Assembly (NCBI GenBank): GCA_965200775.1
Contig: OZ241383.1
Coordinates: forward strand, 2,914,001-2,978,000
From: Poriferisocius sp965200775
Lineage (GTDB): Bacteria; Actinomycetota; Acidimicrobiia; Acidimicrobiales; Bin134
Length of the DNA: 64,000 nucleotides
Direction of reading: 5' to 3'
Shown: positions 8,394-16,668 of the stretch, one piece after another
Layout: every line of letters starts with the position of its first letter
How positions within the stretch are numbered: the stretch's first letter is position 1
The notes under the pieces: generated by a model
Told to the model about the DNA's origin: nothing
Databases searched by the model: none
The model's input: only the letters and a program-made list of their open reading frames with translations
Program-made: the position numbers and the translations under genes

Positions 8394-9455
8394 GTGGCAC
8401 CGGCCCAGGCGATTGTTGTTATGGGTGATCGATCGTTTCCGGCGGCCGGCCCGATCGATGTCGAGGCCATGAGCCGGGCCCGGGAACGTTGGGCCTCACG
8501 AGCAATGCCCCCGGGAGCACTTGGCGGCCTGCAAGACCTGGCCGTCCACCTCGCCGGGGTTACCGGACGCTGCCCGCCCACGGTTCCCCACTCTCCCTCA
8601 GTGGTGGTGTTCGCCGCCGATCACGGGGTAGTGGAGTACGGGGCCAGCGCATGGCCGTCGGAAATCACCGCGGCAATGGTGGAGACGGTGGCCCGTGGCG
8701 GGGCAGCCATCTCGGTGTTCGCCGCCTCGGTGGGCGCTTCGGTGGTGGTGGTGGACGTGGGGGTGAAAACCCCATTGGGCCCACTTGCCGGGGTGAGACA
8801 CGAGCGGGTGGCCTCCAGCACCGGCAGCATCGCCACCGGCCCGGCGATGACCACCGACGAAGCCGTGGCCGCGCTGGATGTGGGGACCAGGCTGGCCGTC
8901 GAGCAGATCGACGCCGGGGCCGACTGCCTCATCGGCGGGGACCTGGGAATCGGCAACACCACCCCGGCCGCCGCTCTCATCGGGGTGTTCGCCGGTAGAA
9001 CACCGGCGGAGGTTACCGGCCCTGGCGCCGGGCTTCCGGCTCGCGGCCTCGACCACAAAAGCCACCTGGTAGCCGAGGCGATGAGCCGGGCCGGGACCTG
9101 CTCCGATCCCCTGGACGTGCTGGCCGTGACCGGAGGGCTGGAGATCGCCGCCCTAGCCGGGCTGTACATGGCAGCGGCACAGCGTCGCACCCCCTACATC
9201 GTGGACGGGGTGATCGCCTGCGCTGCCCTTTGCGCTGCCGATGCTCTGGCCCCCGGCACCGCAGCCCTGGCCATCGCCGGCCACCGCTCCGGTGAGCCCG
9301 GAGCCTCGGTTGCCCTCGAGTACCTGGGCCTGAACCCGTTGCTGGACCTGGGACTCCGGTTGGGGGAGGGCACCGGAGCGTGTCTGGCCTTCCCCCTGGT
9401 TCAGGCAGCGGCGCGGGCCTTGGCCGAGATGGCCGACCTGCCCGACATCGCCTGA
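8394..9455 (+). CDS. cobT: Nicotinate-nucleotide-dimethylbenzimidazole phosphoribosyltransferase
   Basis: Makes alpha-ribazole phosphate from the lower-ligand base and nicotinate mononucleotide. The 353-residue protein has VVVFAADHGVVEYGASAWP, GGDLGIGNTTPAAALIG and the catalytic-glutamate block LRLGEGTGACLAFPLVQAA near the C-terminus, all CobT hallmarks. GTG 8394 and ATG 8421 are both plausible starts; the family N-terminus (PIDVEAMSRARERW) begins after either. It ends the B12 operon, 8 bases short of the opposing SCP2-like gene stop. No corrin-ring synthesis gene is present in the window, so this looks like a salvage and assembly operon. Confidence 0.93.
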   Translation: MAPAQAIVVMGDRSFPAAGPIDVEAMSRARERWASRAMPPGALGGLQDLAVHLAGVTGRCPPTVPHSPSVVVFAADHGVVEYGASAWPSEITAAMVETVARGGAAISVFAASVGASVVVVDVGVKTPLGPLAGVRHERVASSTGSIATGPAMTTDEAVAALDVGTRLAVEQIDAGADCLIGGDLGIGNTTPAAALIGVFAGRTPAEVTGPGAGLPARGLDHKSHLVAEAMSRAGTCSDPLDVLAVTGGLEIAALAGLYMAAAQRRTPYIVDGVIACAALCAADALAPGTAALAIAGHRSGEPGASVALEYLGLNPLLDLGLRLGEGTGACLAFPLVQAAARALAEMADLPDIA

Positions 9456-9463
9456 CAGCCTTG

Positions 9464-9838
9464 CTAGCGGCCCCAGTCGGTGCGGGCCCGCAGATCGGCG
9501 AACACGTCGGCGGCTTTGGCCAGCACCTGATGGTTGGCCACCAGGGCCATGGGGTCGCCCTCCAGCTCGGTCTGCCCGTTGAGCACCGCTTCCTCGGACG
9601 CCAGCTCCCCGAGTGCGATGGCCACCGCCGTATCCCGGCTCTGCTGGAACGTCACCACCGGGTTTTCGGCTGGTCCGGGCCGGATGCGGACCCCATCACC
9701 GGCAAACACGATATGAAACACCGTCTCGCCAACCCGCTGCTCGACGGTGAACCTCTCCCCAGCAGGAGCACACAGCCCCGACGCCACCAGCGCACCATCG
9801 GCGGCCTCTAGCCATTCCTCGCTCAGGTACTCAAGCAC
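9464..9838 (-). CDS. SCP2-like sterol/lipid-binding domain protein
   Basis: A 124-residue single-domain protein. The pattern of VEQRVGETVFHIVFAGDGVRIRPG followed by NPVVTFQQSRDTAVAIALGE and a C-terminal helix matches the SCP2 sterol-binding fold, where a hydrophobic tunnel holds a lipid or other apolar ligand (the long segment is described in parts only). No enzyme motif is visible. GTG start at 9838 overlaps the upstream DUF368 gene by 8 bases, so it is the last gene of the sdh operon. Ligand and role are unknown. Confidence 0.7.
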   Translation of the reverse strand: MLEYLSEEWLEAADGALVASGLCAPAGERFTVEQRVGETVFHIVFAGDGVRIRPGPAENPVVTFQQSRDTAVAIALGELASEEAVLNGQTELEGDPMALVANHQVLAKAADVFADLRARTDWGR

Positions 9839-10790
9839 CGAGCCCTACCCTACTGCCGCTTCCAGCCCGTTCCGCCCACCGGCTGAGGGCGGTGACGATG
9901 GCGGCGGCGGCCACGGCCAGCACAATGGGGAGCCAGAGGTCGCCCGCGGGGGCCCACCCCAGCCCGGTCCCGTCGACGGTCTCGGCCTCGTCGCGGCTGA
10001 TCACACCAACCCCGTGAGGCCACGGCCACAGCACCCGCAGCGACCCCAACAGCAAACCCACCATCACGGCCAGGGTCATGTCGTGCCAACGGCGCAAAAC
10101 CTGCCCGATGAGGTTCGAGAACAGGGCCAACCCCAGCACCGCCCCTCCGGCCAGAAGGGCCAGGTCGGCCCACACCCGCTCGTCCACCGCCCCGATGGCC
10201 ACCGGGTAGACGCCCAGCATCAACAATACGAACGATCCCGACACGCCCGGCAGCAGCATGGCGCACGCCCCGGCCATCCCCGATCCGAACAATGCCACCA
10301 CCGGGGGATCGGCCACCGGCCCCGACTGCATCCCCAGCAGCCAGAAGAACAGCCCACCCACCGCCCCGGCCGTCACCACCAACCCGAAACCGGCCCGTTC
10401 CAGCAGCCTCCATGCCACCGGCACAGATGCCGCCACCAACCCGAAGAACAACCCGGCCATGGCTTCGGGCTCGTCGGTGAGCAGCCTGTCGATCACCGAG
10501 GCCAAGGCGAACACAGCGATCACGATGCCCGCTGCCAGCGGCAAGGCGAACCCCCAGTCGAAGCTCCTCAACCGGTCCCGAAATCGGGGCCAACTGCCTC
10601 CCACCAGAGCCACCACCACCCCGGCACCGGCCCTCACGGTGTCGATCAGCCGGGCGTAGATGCCCAGCAGCAGCGCCACCGTGCCCCCCGACACGCCGGG
10701 CACAACGTCGGCTGCACCCATGCACAGCCCCCGCAGCCCGTGAGCGGCCCTGTCCCTGGCCCATTGGGTCGGCCGGCTGGAAGTGGCCAC
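9831..10790 (-). CDS. DUF368 membrane protein, likely undecaprenyl-phosphate transporter
   Basis: The 319-residue protein is almost entirely transmembrane. It starts with the DUF368 signature GLCMGAADVVPGVSGG then TVALLLGIYARLI near residues 20-45, and a second related half contains MLLPGVSGSFVLLMLGVY. DUF368 proteins (PopT) and DedA proteins (UptA) have been shown to recycle undecaprenyl phosphate across the membrane for cell-wall synthesis; applying that here is by family. It starts with GTG 26 bases after sdhB and overlaps the SCP2-like gene, so it appears co-transcribed with succinate dehydrogenase. Confidence 0.85.
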   Translation of the reverse strand: MATSSRPTQWARDRAAHGLRGLCMGAADVVPGVSGGTVALLLGIYARLIDTVRAGAGVVVALVGGSWPRFRDRLRSFDWGFALPLAAGIVIAVFALASVIDRLLTDEPEAMAGLFFGLVAASVPVAWRLLERAGFGLVVTAGAVGGLFFWLLGMQSGPVADPPVVALFGSGMAGACAMLLPGVSGSFVLLMLGVYPVAIGAVDERVWADLALLAGGAVLGLALFSNLIGQVLRRWHDMTLAVMVGLLLGSLRVLWPWPHGVGVISRDEAETVDGTGLGWAPAGDLWLPIVLAVAAAAIVTALSRWAERAGSGSRVGLGA

Positions 10791-10815
10791 GCCCCCGCCT
10801 GTTCTTGCCCTGGCG

Positions 10816-11589
10816 CTAGCGCTGTCCGGCCAGCTTGCGGTTCTTGACCTTCGACTTGATGTAGTCCCGGTTGGTCCAGGCGATGAAGTCGATGGAGATC
10901 TCCTTTGGACAGGCCTCTTCGCACTCGCCGTGGTTGGTGCAGGAGCCGAAGAACTCCTCCATGGTCTCCACCATCGCCTCGGTTCGGGTCCACCGCTCGG
11001 ACTGGCCCTGGGGCAGCAGGTTGAGATGCTGAACCTTGGCCGCGGTGAAGAGCTGGGCCGCGCTGTTGGGGCAGGCAGCCACGCAGGCCCCGCAGCCGAT
11101 GCAGGCCGCGGCGTCGAAAGCGGTGTCGGCGGTTTCCTTCGGGACTGGCACCAGGTTGGCGTCGGCTCCGGCCCCGGTGTTCACCGAGATGTAGCCCCCG
11201 GCGGCCACGATGGCGTCCATGGCCCGGCGATCCACCGCCAGGTCCCGCAGCACCGGGAACGACGAAGCCCGCCACGGCTCGATCACGATGTGGTCCCCGT
11301 CGGCGAAGTTGCGCATGTGGAGCTGGCAGGTGGCGGTGCCCTTCTGGGGGCCGTGAGCCTTGCCGTTTATCATCAGCCCGCAGGTGCCGCAGATACCTTC
11401 CCGGCAGTCGGACTCGAACACGATGGGCTCATTGCCCGCTTCGATCAGCCGCTCGTTCACGATGTCCAGCATCTCCAGGAAGGAAGCGTCGGTGCTGATG
11501 CCCGAGGCCTGGTAGGTGACGAAGCGGCCCTCGGCATCGGGACCGGGCTGGCGCCAGACGGCAAGGGTGAGGTTGATCTCTCCGCTCAC
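10816..11589 (-). CDS. sdhB: Succinate dehydrogenase iron-sulfur subunit
   Basis: Electron-transfer subunit of complex II, passing electrons from FAD to haem and quinone. From GTG 11589 it has 257 residues. The 2Fe-2S ligands are in CREGICGTCGLMING plus a downstream Cys (TATCQLHM). The ferredoxin-like cluster ligands are CIGCGACVAACPN and CTNHGECEEACPKEI. The frame is open to 11763, but the earlier codons overlap sdhA and make no sense as protein, and the GTGA overlap with the sdhA stop at 11586-11589 fixes the start. Confidence 0.95.
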   Translation of the reverse strand: MSGEINLTLAVWRQPGPDAEGRFVTYQASGISTDASFLEMLDIVNERLIEAGNEPIVFESDCREGICGTCGLMINGKAHGPQKGTATCQLHMRNFADGDHIVIEPWRASSFPVLRDLAVDRRAMDAIVAAGGYISVNTGAGADANLVPVPKETADTAFDAAACIGCGACVAACPNSAAQLFTAAKVQHLNLLPQGQSERWTRTEAMVETMEEFFGSCTNHGECEEACPKEISIDFIAWTNRDYIKSKVKNRKLAGQR

Positions 11590-13508
11590 TTGTAGCTCCT
11601 CTGGGTCAGCTCGACGTTCTCGAAGTCCAGCTCCTCGACGTGACGGGTCTGGGGTGTGCCCTCGCCGTTCCACTCCCAGGCCGCTACGTGGGCGAAGTTG
11701 TCGTCGTCGCGCCGGGCCTCGCACTCTTCGGTCTGGTGCTCCTCCCGGAAGTGGCCCCCGCACGATTCCTCCCGGGCCAGGGCGTCACGGGCCATGAGCT
11801 CGGCCAGCTCGAACAGATCGGCCACCCGCCCCGCTTTCTCAAGCGACTGGTTCAAGGTGTCGGCCGAGCCCAGCACCCTCACGTTGCGGTGGTACTCCTC
11901 CCGCAGGGCGGGAATCTCGGTGAGCGCCTTCTCCAAACCGGTCTGGTTGCGGGCCATGCCAATGTAGTCCCACACCAGCTTGCCCAGTTCCCGGTGGTAG
12001 TAGTCCACCGAGCGGGTGCCCCCGGTGGACAGCCAGCGGGCCACCTCGTCGGACACCGACTGCTCGGCGGTGGCGAACACCGGCTCGGTGGTGGCCAGGG
12101 GGGCGTCACCCAGGAAGTCGGAGAGGTAGTTGCCGATGGTGTAGGGCAGCACGAAATAGCCGTCGGCCAGCCCCTGCATGAGCGCCGAGGCCCCCAGGCG
12201 GTTGGCTCCGTGGTCGCTGAAGTTGGCCTCACCCAGCACGAACAGGCCGGCCACGTTGCTCATCAGCTCGTAGTCCACCCAAAGCCCGCCCATGGTGTAG
12301 TGGGTGGCCGGGTAGATGCGCATGGGCATCCTGTAGGGGTCCTCCCCGGTGATGCGCTCGTACATGTCGAACAGGTTGCCGTACTTCTCGGCGATCACCG
12401 CCTCGCCCTCCCGGTCGATCGCCCCGGAGAAGTCGAGATAGACGCCGTTGCGCCGCGGCCCCACGCCCCGGCCCTCGTCCACTACCGTCTTGGCGTTGCG
12501 GGAGGCCACGTCGCGGGGCACCAGGTTGCCGAATGCCGGGTACTTGCGCTCCAGGAAGTAGTCCCGCTCGGCATCGGGGATCTCGTGGGGGGCCCGCTCG
12601 TCGTCGTGGGACTGCGGCACCCAGATGCGCCCGTCGTTGCGCAGCGATTCCGACATGAGGGTGAGCTTCGACTGGAAGTCGTCGCTGGCCGGGATGCAGG
12701 TGGGGTGGATCTGGGTGTAGCACGGGTTGGCGAACAACGCCCCCTGACGATGGGCTCGCCACGCCGCGGTGACGTTGCACATCTTGGCGTTGGTGGACAG
12801 GAAGTACACGTTGCCGTAACCGCCGGTGGCCAGAACCACGGCGTGGGCCGAGTGCGACTCGATCTCGCCTGTGATGAGGTCGCGGGTCACCACCCCCACC
12901 GCTCGCCCGTCGTGCATGACCAGCTCCAGCATCTCCGAGCGGGTATGCAGGTCAACGGTGCCGGCCGCCACCTGCCGCATGAGCGCCGAGTAAGCACCCA
13001 AAAGGAGCTGCTGGCCGGTCTGCCCCCGGGCGTAGAAGGTTCGCGACACCTGGGCGCCGCCGAAGGAGCGGTTGTCGAGCAGCCCCCCGTACTCCCGGGC
13101 GAAGGGCACTCCCTGGGCGGTGGCCTGGTCGATGATGTCCACCGACACCTCGGCCAAGCGGTACACGTTGGCCTCCCGGGCCCGGTAGTCGCCTCCCTTG
13201 ATGGTGTCGTAGAACAGGCGGAACACGCTGTCGCCGTCGTTCTGGTAGTTCTTGGCAGCGTTGATGCCCCCCTGGGCTGCGATGCTGTGGGCCCGACGGG
13301 GCGAGTCGTGGTAGGTGAGCACCTTCACCCGGTAGCCCAGCTCGCCCAGCGAGGCGGCCGCCGAGGCCCCGGCCAGCCCCGAACCCACCACGATCACCTG
13401 GAAGCGGCGCTTGTTGTTGGGGTTCACCAGCTTCATGGAGAACTTGTGGTCGGTCCACTTGTCCTTGAGCGCTCCGGGCGGGATCCGGGCGTCGAGGGTG
13501 CCGAGCAT
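11586..13508 (-). CDS. sdhA: Succinate dehydrogenase flavoprotein subunit
   Basis: Catalytic subunit that oxidises succinate to fumarate with covalent FAD. The 640-residue protein has the dinucleotide motif VVGSGLAGASAAASLGELG, the flavin-linked His region RRAHSIAAQGGINAAKNY, THYTMGGLWVDYE and the catalytic Arg region around GANRLGASALMQGL. It is of the long type that pairs with a B-type cytochrome b. ATG 13508 is chosen because it overlaps the sdhC stop by one base and begins the typical N-terminus; the open frame extends further only as an overlap with sdhC. Confidence 0.95.
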   Translation of the reverse strand: MLGTLDARIPPGALKDKWTDHKFSMKLVNPNNKRRFQVIVVGSGLAGASAAASLGELGYRVKVLTYHDSPRRAHSIAAQGGINAAKNYQNDGDSVFRLFYDTIKGGDYRAREANVYRLAEVSVDIIDQATAQGVPFAREYGGLLDNRSFGGAQVSRTFYARGQTGQQLLLGAYSALMRQVAAGTVDLHTRSEMLELVMHDGRAVGVVTRDLITGEIESHSAHAVVLATGGYGNVYFLSTNAKMCNVTAAWRAHRQGALFANPCYTQIHPTCIPASDDFQSKLTLMSESLRNDGRIWVPQSHDDERAPHEIPDAERDYFLERKYPAFGNLVPRDVASRNAKTVVDEGRGVGPRRNGVYLDFSGAIDREGEAVIAEKYGNLFDMYERITGEDPYRMPMRIYPATHYTMGGLWVDYELMSNVAGLFVLGEANFSDHGANRLGASALMQGLADGYFVLPYTIGNYLSDFLGDAPLATTEPVFATAEQSVSDEVARWLSTGGTRSVDYYHRELGKLVWDYIGMARNQTGLEKALTEIPALREEYHRNVRVLGSADTLNQSLEKAGRVADLFELAELMARDALAREESCGGHFREEHQTEECEARRDDDNFAHVAAWEWNGEGTPQTRHVEELDFENVELTQRSYK

Positions 13509-14311
13509 CAGCCCTCCTCTCCTTCTGCTGCTTCGTGACGATGGAGTTCCTCCACCACCGAGCGTCCGCCGTCGTCGATCACACCGGCCTGCACGAACAC
13601 CGGGAAGCTCAGGTTGCCAACCAGGATGATCCCGGCCAGCCCGGCGGCCAGGTAGCGGCGCAGGTGGTTGAAGCGGGGGCTGTTCACCCCGAGGCTCTGG
13701 AACATGCTCCAGGTGCCGTGGAAGATGTGGACGGCCAGCGCGGTGTTGGCCACGATGTACAGGATCGCCACCGGGATGCTCCCCAGGCTCTCCGACACGT
13801 TGTGATATGGGTCGCCCCGCACGAAGTCGGGGTTGAACCACCCCCAGGTGAGATCGGCCAGGTGGTAGAAGAGGTACAGGCCGATGATCGGGCCGGTCCA
13901 ACGCATGGTGCGGGAAGCGAAGTTGGCGGCCACGTAGTTGCGGCCGCCGGGGTAGCGCTGGTCGGCGGCCAGGCTCATCCGGCTGAGGGAGTAGGCCGAG
14001 TGGATGTGCAGGCCGAAGGCGGCGATCAGCCCGATGCGCATGGCCCACAGCAGCCAGGTGCGGGGGACGAGCTTGGTGCCCATGTCCCGCAGGGTCTCGG
14101 CGTACTCGTGGATCTCCAGCGGTCCCTCGTAGAGGTGGAGGTTGCCGATCATGTGGACCACGATGAAGCCCAAAAGGGCAACTCCGGTGAGGGCCATAAC
14201 CCACTTCTTGCCCACCGCCGTTTGGTAGATATTGGCTGGCCAGGGAAGCCTCACCCTGGGGGCCGACCGGACCGGCGGCGGGGTGCGCACTCTTGAAATG
14301 GTTTGGGCCAC
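13508..14311 (-). CDS. sdhC: Succinate dehydrogenase cytochrome b subunit (B-type)
   Basis: Membrane anchor of complex II that binds two b haems and menaquinone. The 267-residue protein has five to six hydrophobic helices. Histidines likely to ligate haem lie in VALLGFIVVHMIGNLHLY, GLHIHSAYSLSR, LFYHLADLTWG and VHIFHGTWSMFQSLG. The single fused anchor, without a separate sdhD, is the B-type arrangement used with menaquinone. First gene of the minus-strand sdhCAB operon; the leader lies in the 69-base gap before the GH2-like gene. Confidence 0.93.
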   Translation of the reverse strand: MAQTISRVRTPPPVRSAPRVRLPWPANIYQTAVGKKWVMALTGVALLGFIVVHMIGNLHLYEGPLEIHEYAETLRDMGTKLVPRTWLLWAMRIGLIAAFGLHIHSAYSLSRMSLAADQRYPGGRNYVAANFASRTMRWTGPIIGLYLFYHLADLTWGWFNPDFVRGDPYHNVSESLGSIPVAILYIVANTALAVHIFHGTWSMFQSLGVNSPRFNHLRRYLAAGLAGIILVGNLSFPVFVQAGVIDDGGRSVVEELHRHEAAEGEEG

Positions 14312-14380
14312 TGGCTGCCTCCGCTCCGGGGCCGTGACAACCCGGATGCCTCTTTGCTGTTGGTGACGGTACCGCCGGTT

Positions 14381-16534
14381 TCAGACGATAACCGAGTCGT
14401 AGCGGTTGGTAGCGTCGTCGGTGCTGAAGAGTCCGAGGCCAGGCAGTTTGGGTTCAGAGAGTTCGAGCCCGCTCAGCTTGAGGTGAAGGGCAGCCGGGCC
14501 GGGCACGGAGTCGGGGACGGTGTAGGCCACGGTTCCGACCTTGACGCACTGGTCGGCCTCGACGGTGCCGGTCCAGCGCCAGGTCCGGCAGCCGTCGGGC
14601 CACTCGAACACGGCTTCCACGCCGAGGTCGGCGATGGGGTATTGCCTGTCGCTCACCACATGCACGTCCAGGGCGAGCTCGTCGCCGGCGGACAGGGTGG
14701 CCGGCAGCCGGTCGGCCACCACGATCACCGGCCGGCAGGCCCTGGCCAGCGCCTCGTAGGCCGGCTTCGGCCACCGCTGCCAGTCGAGCACCGCGGTGGA
14801 CAAGGCGGGGTGCGAATCGGCGAAGAAGTGCAGGCAGAATCCGCCCGCGGGCCGGTACTTGAGCCGCCGCAGGGTCTCGATGTGCCTTCGCACCACCATG
14901 GCCTGGTAGGCCCAGGCCGCTTCCTGCCATTCGGCCAGGCCGGGGAAGTCGCGGGGCGGGACGTGGCGGTTCATTGCCGCGGCGTCGAGTCCGTGCCGGT
15001 GGGCCAGCTCCGCCCAGTCCAGGTCGGGCCAGTTGCCGGGTTGCAGCGCAGGCAGATCGGAGGGGGGCGACTGGGCCCCGAACTGCGACACGAACCTCAC
15101 CGCCCGGGGCCAGCCGGCCGCGAACTTTTCCAGGTCCCGCTCCTGGCCCTGTTTCCACCCCAGCCAGAGGTGGGTGTCGGTTCCGTCGAGGCGAGGCATA
15201 TGGGGGAGCACCCCGGAGTAGGCCACCGCAGGGCGGGAGGGGTCGCACCGCTCAAGCTCTCGCTTCACGCTGCGGTCGAGCACCGACAGGTTCCAGCTCG
15301 GTCGCTGGTGGGTGGCGAGCCGGCGGGCCAAGCCCTGCTGGTTGGGCTCTTTGGCGCCGTCCCCGAAGGGGTCCACGTGGCCGCACCAGAGGATCACGCT
15401 GGGATGAGCCCCCACCGTGCCGACCGCGGCCCGGGCGCACGCGGTGGCAGCGTCCCTGCTGCCCCGGACATACGGCCCCACCATCGGAAGGTCCTGCCAG
15501 ATCAACATTCCGGCCTCGTCGGCCGCTTCGTAAAGGCCGGGCAGGCTCACGTGCCCGAACACCCGGATCAGGTCCAGCCCGGCGTCTTTGGCCCGCTCCA
15601 CATCTCGGCGCAGCTCTGCCTCGTCGGCTTCCGCCCACCACGGGGTGGCCGGCCCGAAGTTGGCCCCCTTCAAGAACATCCGTACCCCGTTCACCGAGAA
15701 CTGCCAGTTGTTCATGGTCACCGCTCGTAGGCCGGTGTAGCCGCTCCGCCGGTCGCTCGGGCCACCTTGCGCTGTGCTCACCTCCACCGCGAACTCGTAC
15801 CGGGGCTGGTCGCCCAACCGGTGGGGCCACCACCGCCGGGGTTGGGGCACCGTCACCTGCCATTCCACATGGTTGAGCCCGGCAGCCAGCACGTGATCGC
15901 CGGTGTGTTCCACTTCCCCGATGGTGCTGCGAAGTTGGGCCAGCCCGGTCCGCTGGGCGTGCAGGTCGGCCTGGAACGCCACCACCGCCTGGCGTTCGGA
16001 GGCACCGAGGGTGGCAACCCGCAGGTCGAGGATGCGCACCTCGCCGGTGGTCACGATGTTGACCGGAGCCCAAAGCCCGCCGGGGTTCCCGGGTGGCAGA
16101 AGCTCCGGGGCCTGCCCCAGCGAACCCAGCAGGTGATCGTCGGCGGTGCTCCTCGACCGGGAGGGACACGACAGCTCCAGGGCCATAACATGGTCGCCCC
16201 GGCCCCCCATGGCATTGGTCACGTCGAACTGGTGGGCCATGAAGTAGCCCTCGGCGTCACCCAGGTAGCCGCCGTTCAGCCAGACGTCGGCCTGATACAG
16301 CAATCCGTCGAACACCAGCCACCGCCGCTCGCCTTCGGTAGGGGGCTCGTGGTTGAACCTGTGCCGGTAGCGCACCGTGGTGGCATCGGCCAGCTCCGGC
16401 ACCCGGGCCCAGTGGCCGGGAACCTGTACCGGGAGCCAGCCGCTGTCGTCATGGTTGTCGTCGGGGAAGCCGAGCAACAGCCCGTCCCCGCCCGGAGAGG
16501 CTACCCATGTCCCGCTCAACTCCACTGGCGGCAT
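14381..16534 (-). CDS. GH2 beta-mannosidase-like protein with altered catalytic residues
   Basis: A 717-residue protein with the glycoside hydrolase family 2 layout: N-terminal jelly roll (residues 1-160, with WLVFDGLLYQADVWLNG), immunoglobulin-like domains, then a TIM barrel with LKGANFGPATPWW, LIRVFGHVSLPGLYEAADE and MLIWQDLPM. No signal peptide. In beta-mannosidases the acid/base Glu is in WCGNNE and the nucleophile Glu in SEFG-QS. Here these read WCGHVD (Asp388) and SQFGAQS (Gln484), so both catalytic glutamates appear replaced. It could be a binding pseudoenzyme or a decaying gene. ATG 16534 is used in preference to TTG 16546. The C-terminus is slightly short for the family. Confidence 0.75.
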   Translation of the reverse strand: MPPVELSGTWVASPGGDGLLLGFPDDNHDDSGWLPVQVPGHWARVPELADATTVRYRHRFNHEPPTEGERRWLVFDGLLYQADVWLNGGYLGDAEGYFMAHQFDVTNAMGGRGDHVMALELSCPSRSRSTADDHLLGSLGQAPELLPPGNPGGLWAPVNIVTTGEVRILDLRVATLGASERQAVVAFQADLHAQRTGLAQLRSTIGEVEHTGDHVLAAGLNHVEWQVTVPQPRRWWPHRLGDQPRYEFAVEVSTAQGGPSDRRSGYTGLRAVTMNNWQFSVNGVRMFLKGANFGPATPWWAEADEAELRRDVERAKDAGLDLIRVFGHVSLPGLYEAADEAGMLIWQDLPMVGPYVRGSRDAATACARAAVGTVGAHPSVILWCGHVDPFGDGAKEPNQQGLARRLATHQRPSWNLSVLDRSVKRELERCDPSRPAVAYSGVLPHMPRLDGTDTHLWLGWKQGQERDLEKFAAGWPRAVRFVSQFGAQSPPSDLPALQPGNWPDLDWAELAHRHGLDAAAMNRHVPPRDFPGLAEWQEAAWAYQAMVVRRHIETLRRLKYRPAGGFCLHFFADSHPALSTAVLDWQRWPKPAYEALARACRPVIVVADRLPATLSAGDELALDVHVVSDRQYPIADLGVEAVFEWPDGCRTWRWTGTVEADQCVKVGTVAYTVPDSVPGPAALHLKLSGLELSEPKLPGLGLFSTDDATNRYDSVIV

Positions 16535-16537
16535 TCT

Positions 16538-16639
16538 ATTTCCCAACCCTCCCGGTCGGGGCGTCCATCAACCTTTGATCCGGTCGGCGACCACGAGGGG
16601 AGGATTTCCCAACCCTCCCGGTCGGGGGCGTCCACCAAC
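16538..16639. repeat. Two-copy direct repeat of about 35 bp upstream of the GH2-like gene
   Basis: A block beginning atttcccaaccctcccgg occurs at 16538-16572 and again at 16604-16639, 66 bases apart, with only one inserted G and one T/C change. The first copy abuts the start of the GH2-like gene and the second lies 30 bases before the AAA+ gene. It spans the divergent promoter region of both genes, so it may be a duplicated operator or a slippage product. Confidence 0.8.
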
Positions 16640-16668
16640 AGGTCGCTCGTGGGCTAGGTTTTTCCCCT

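Noticed and set aside
11640..13538. Long plus-strand open frame of 632 codons across sdhA
   Set aside because: It is antisense to a clear sdhA gene, with low-complexity Val/His/Gly composition typical of the reverse frame of GC-rich genes.
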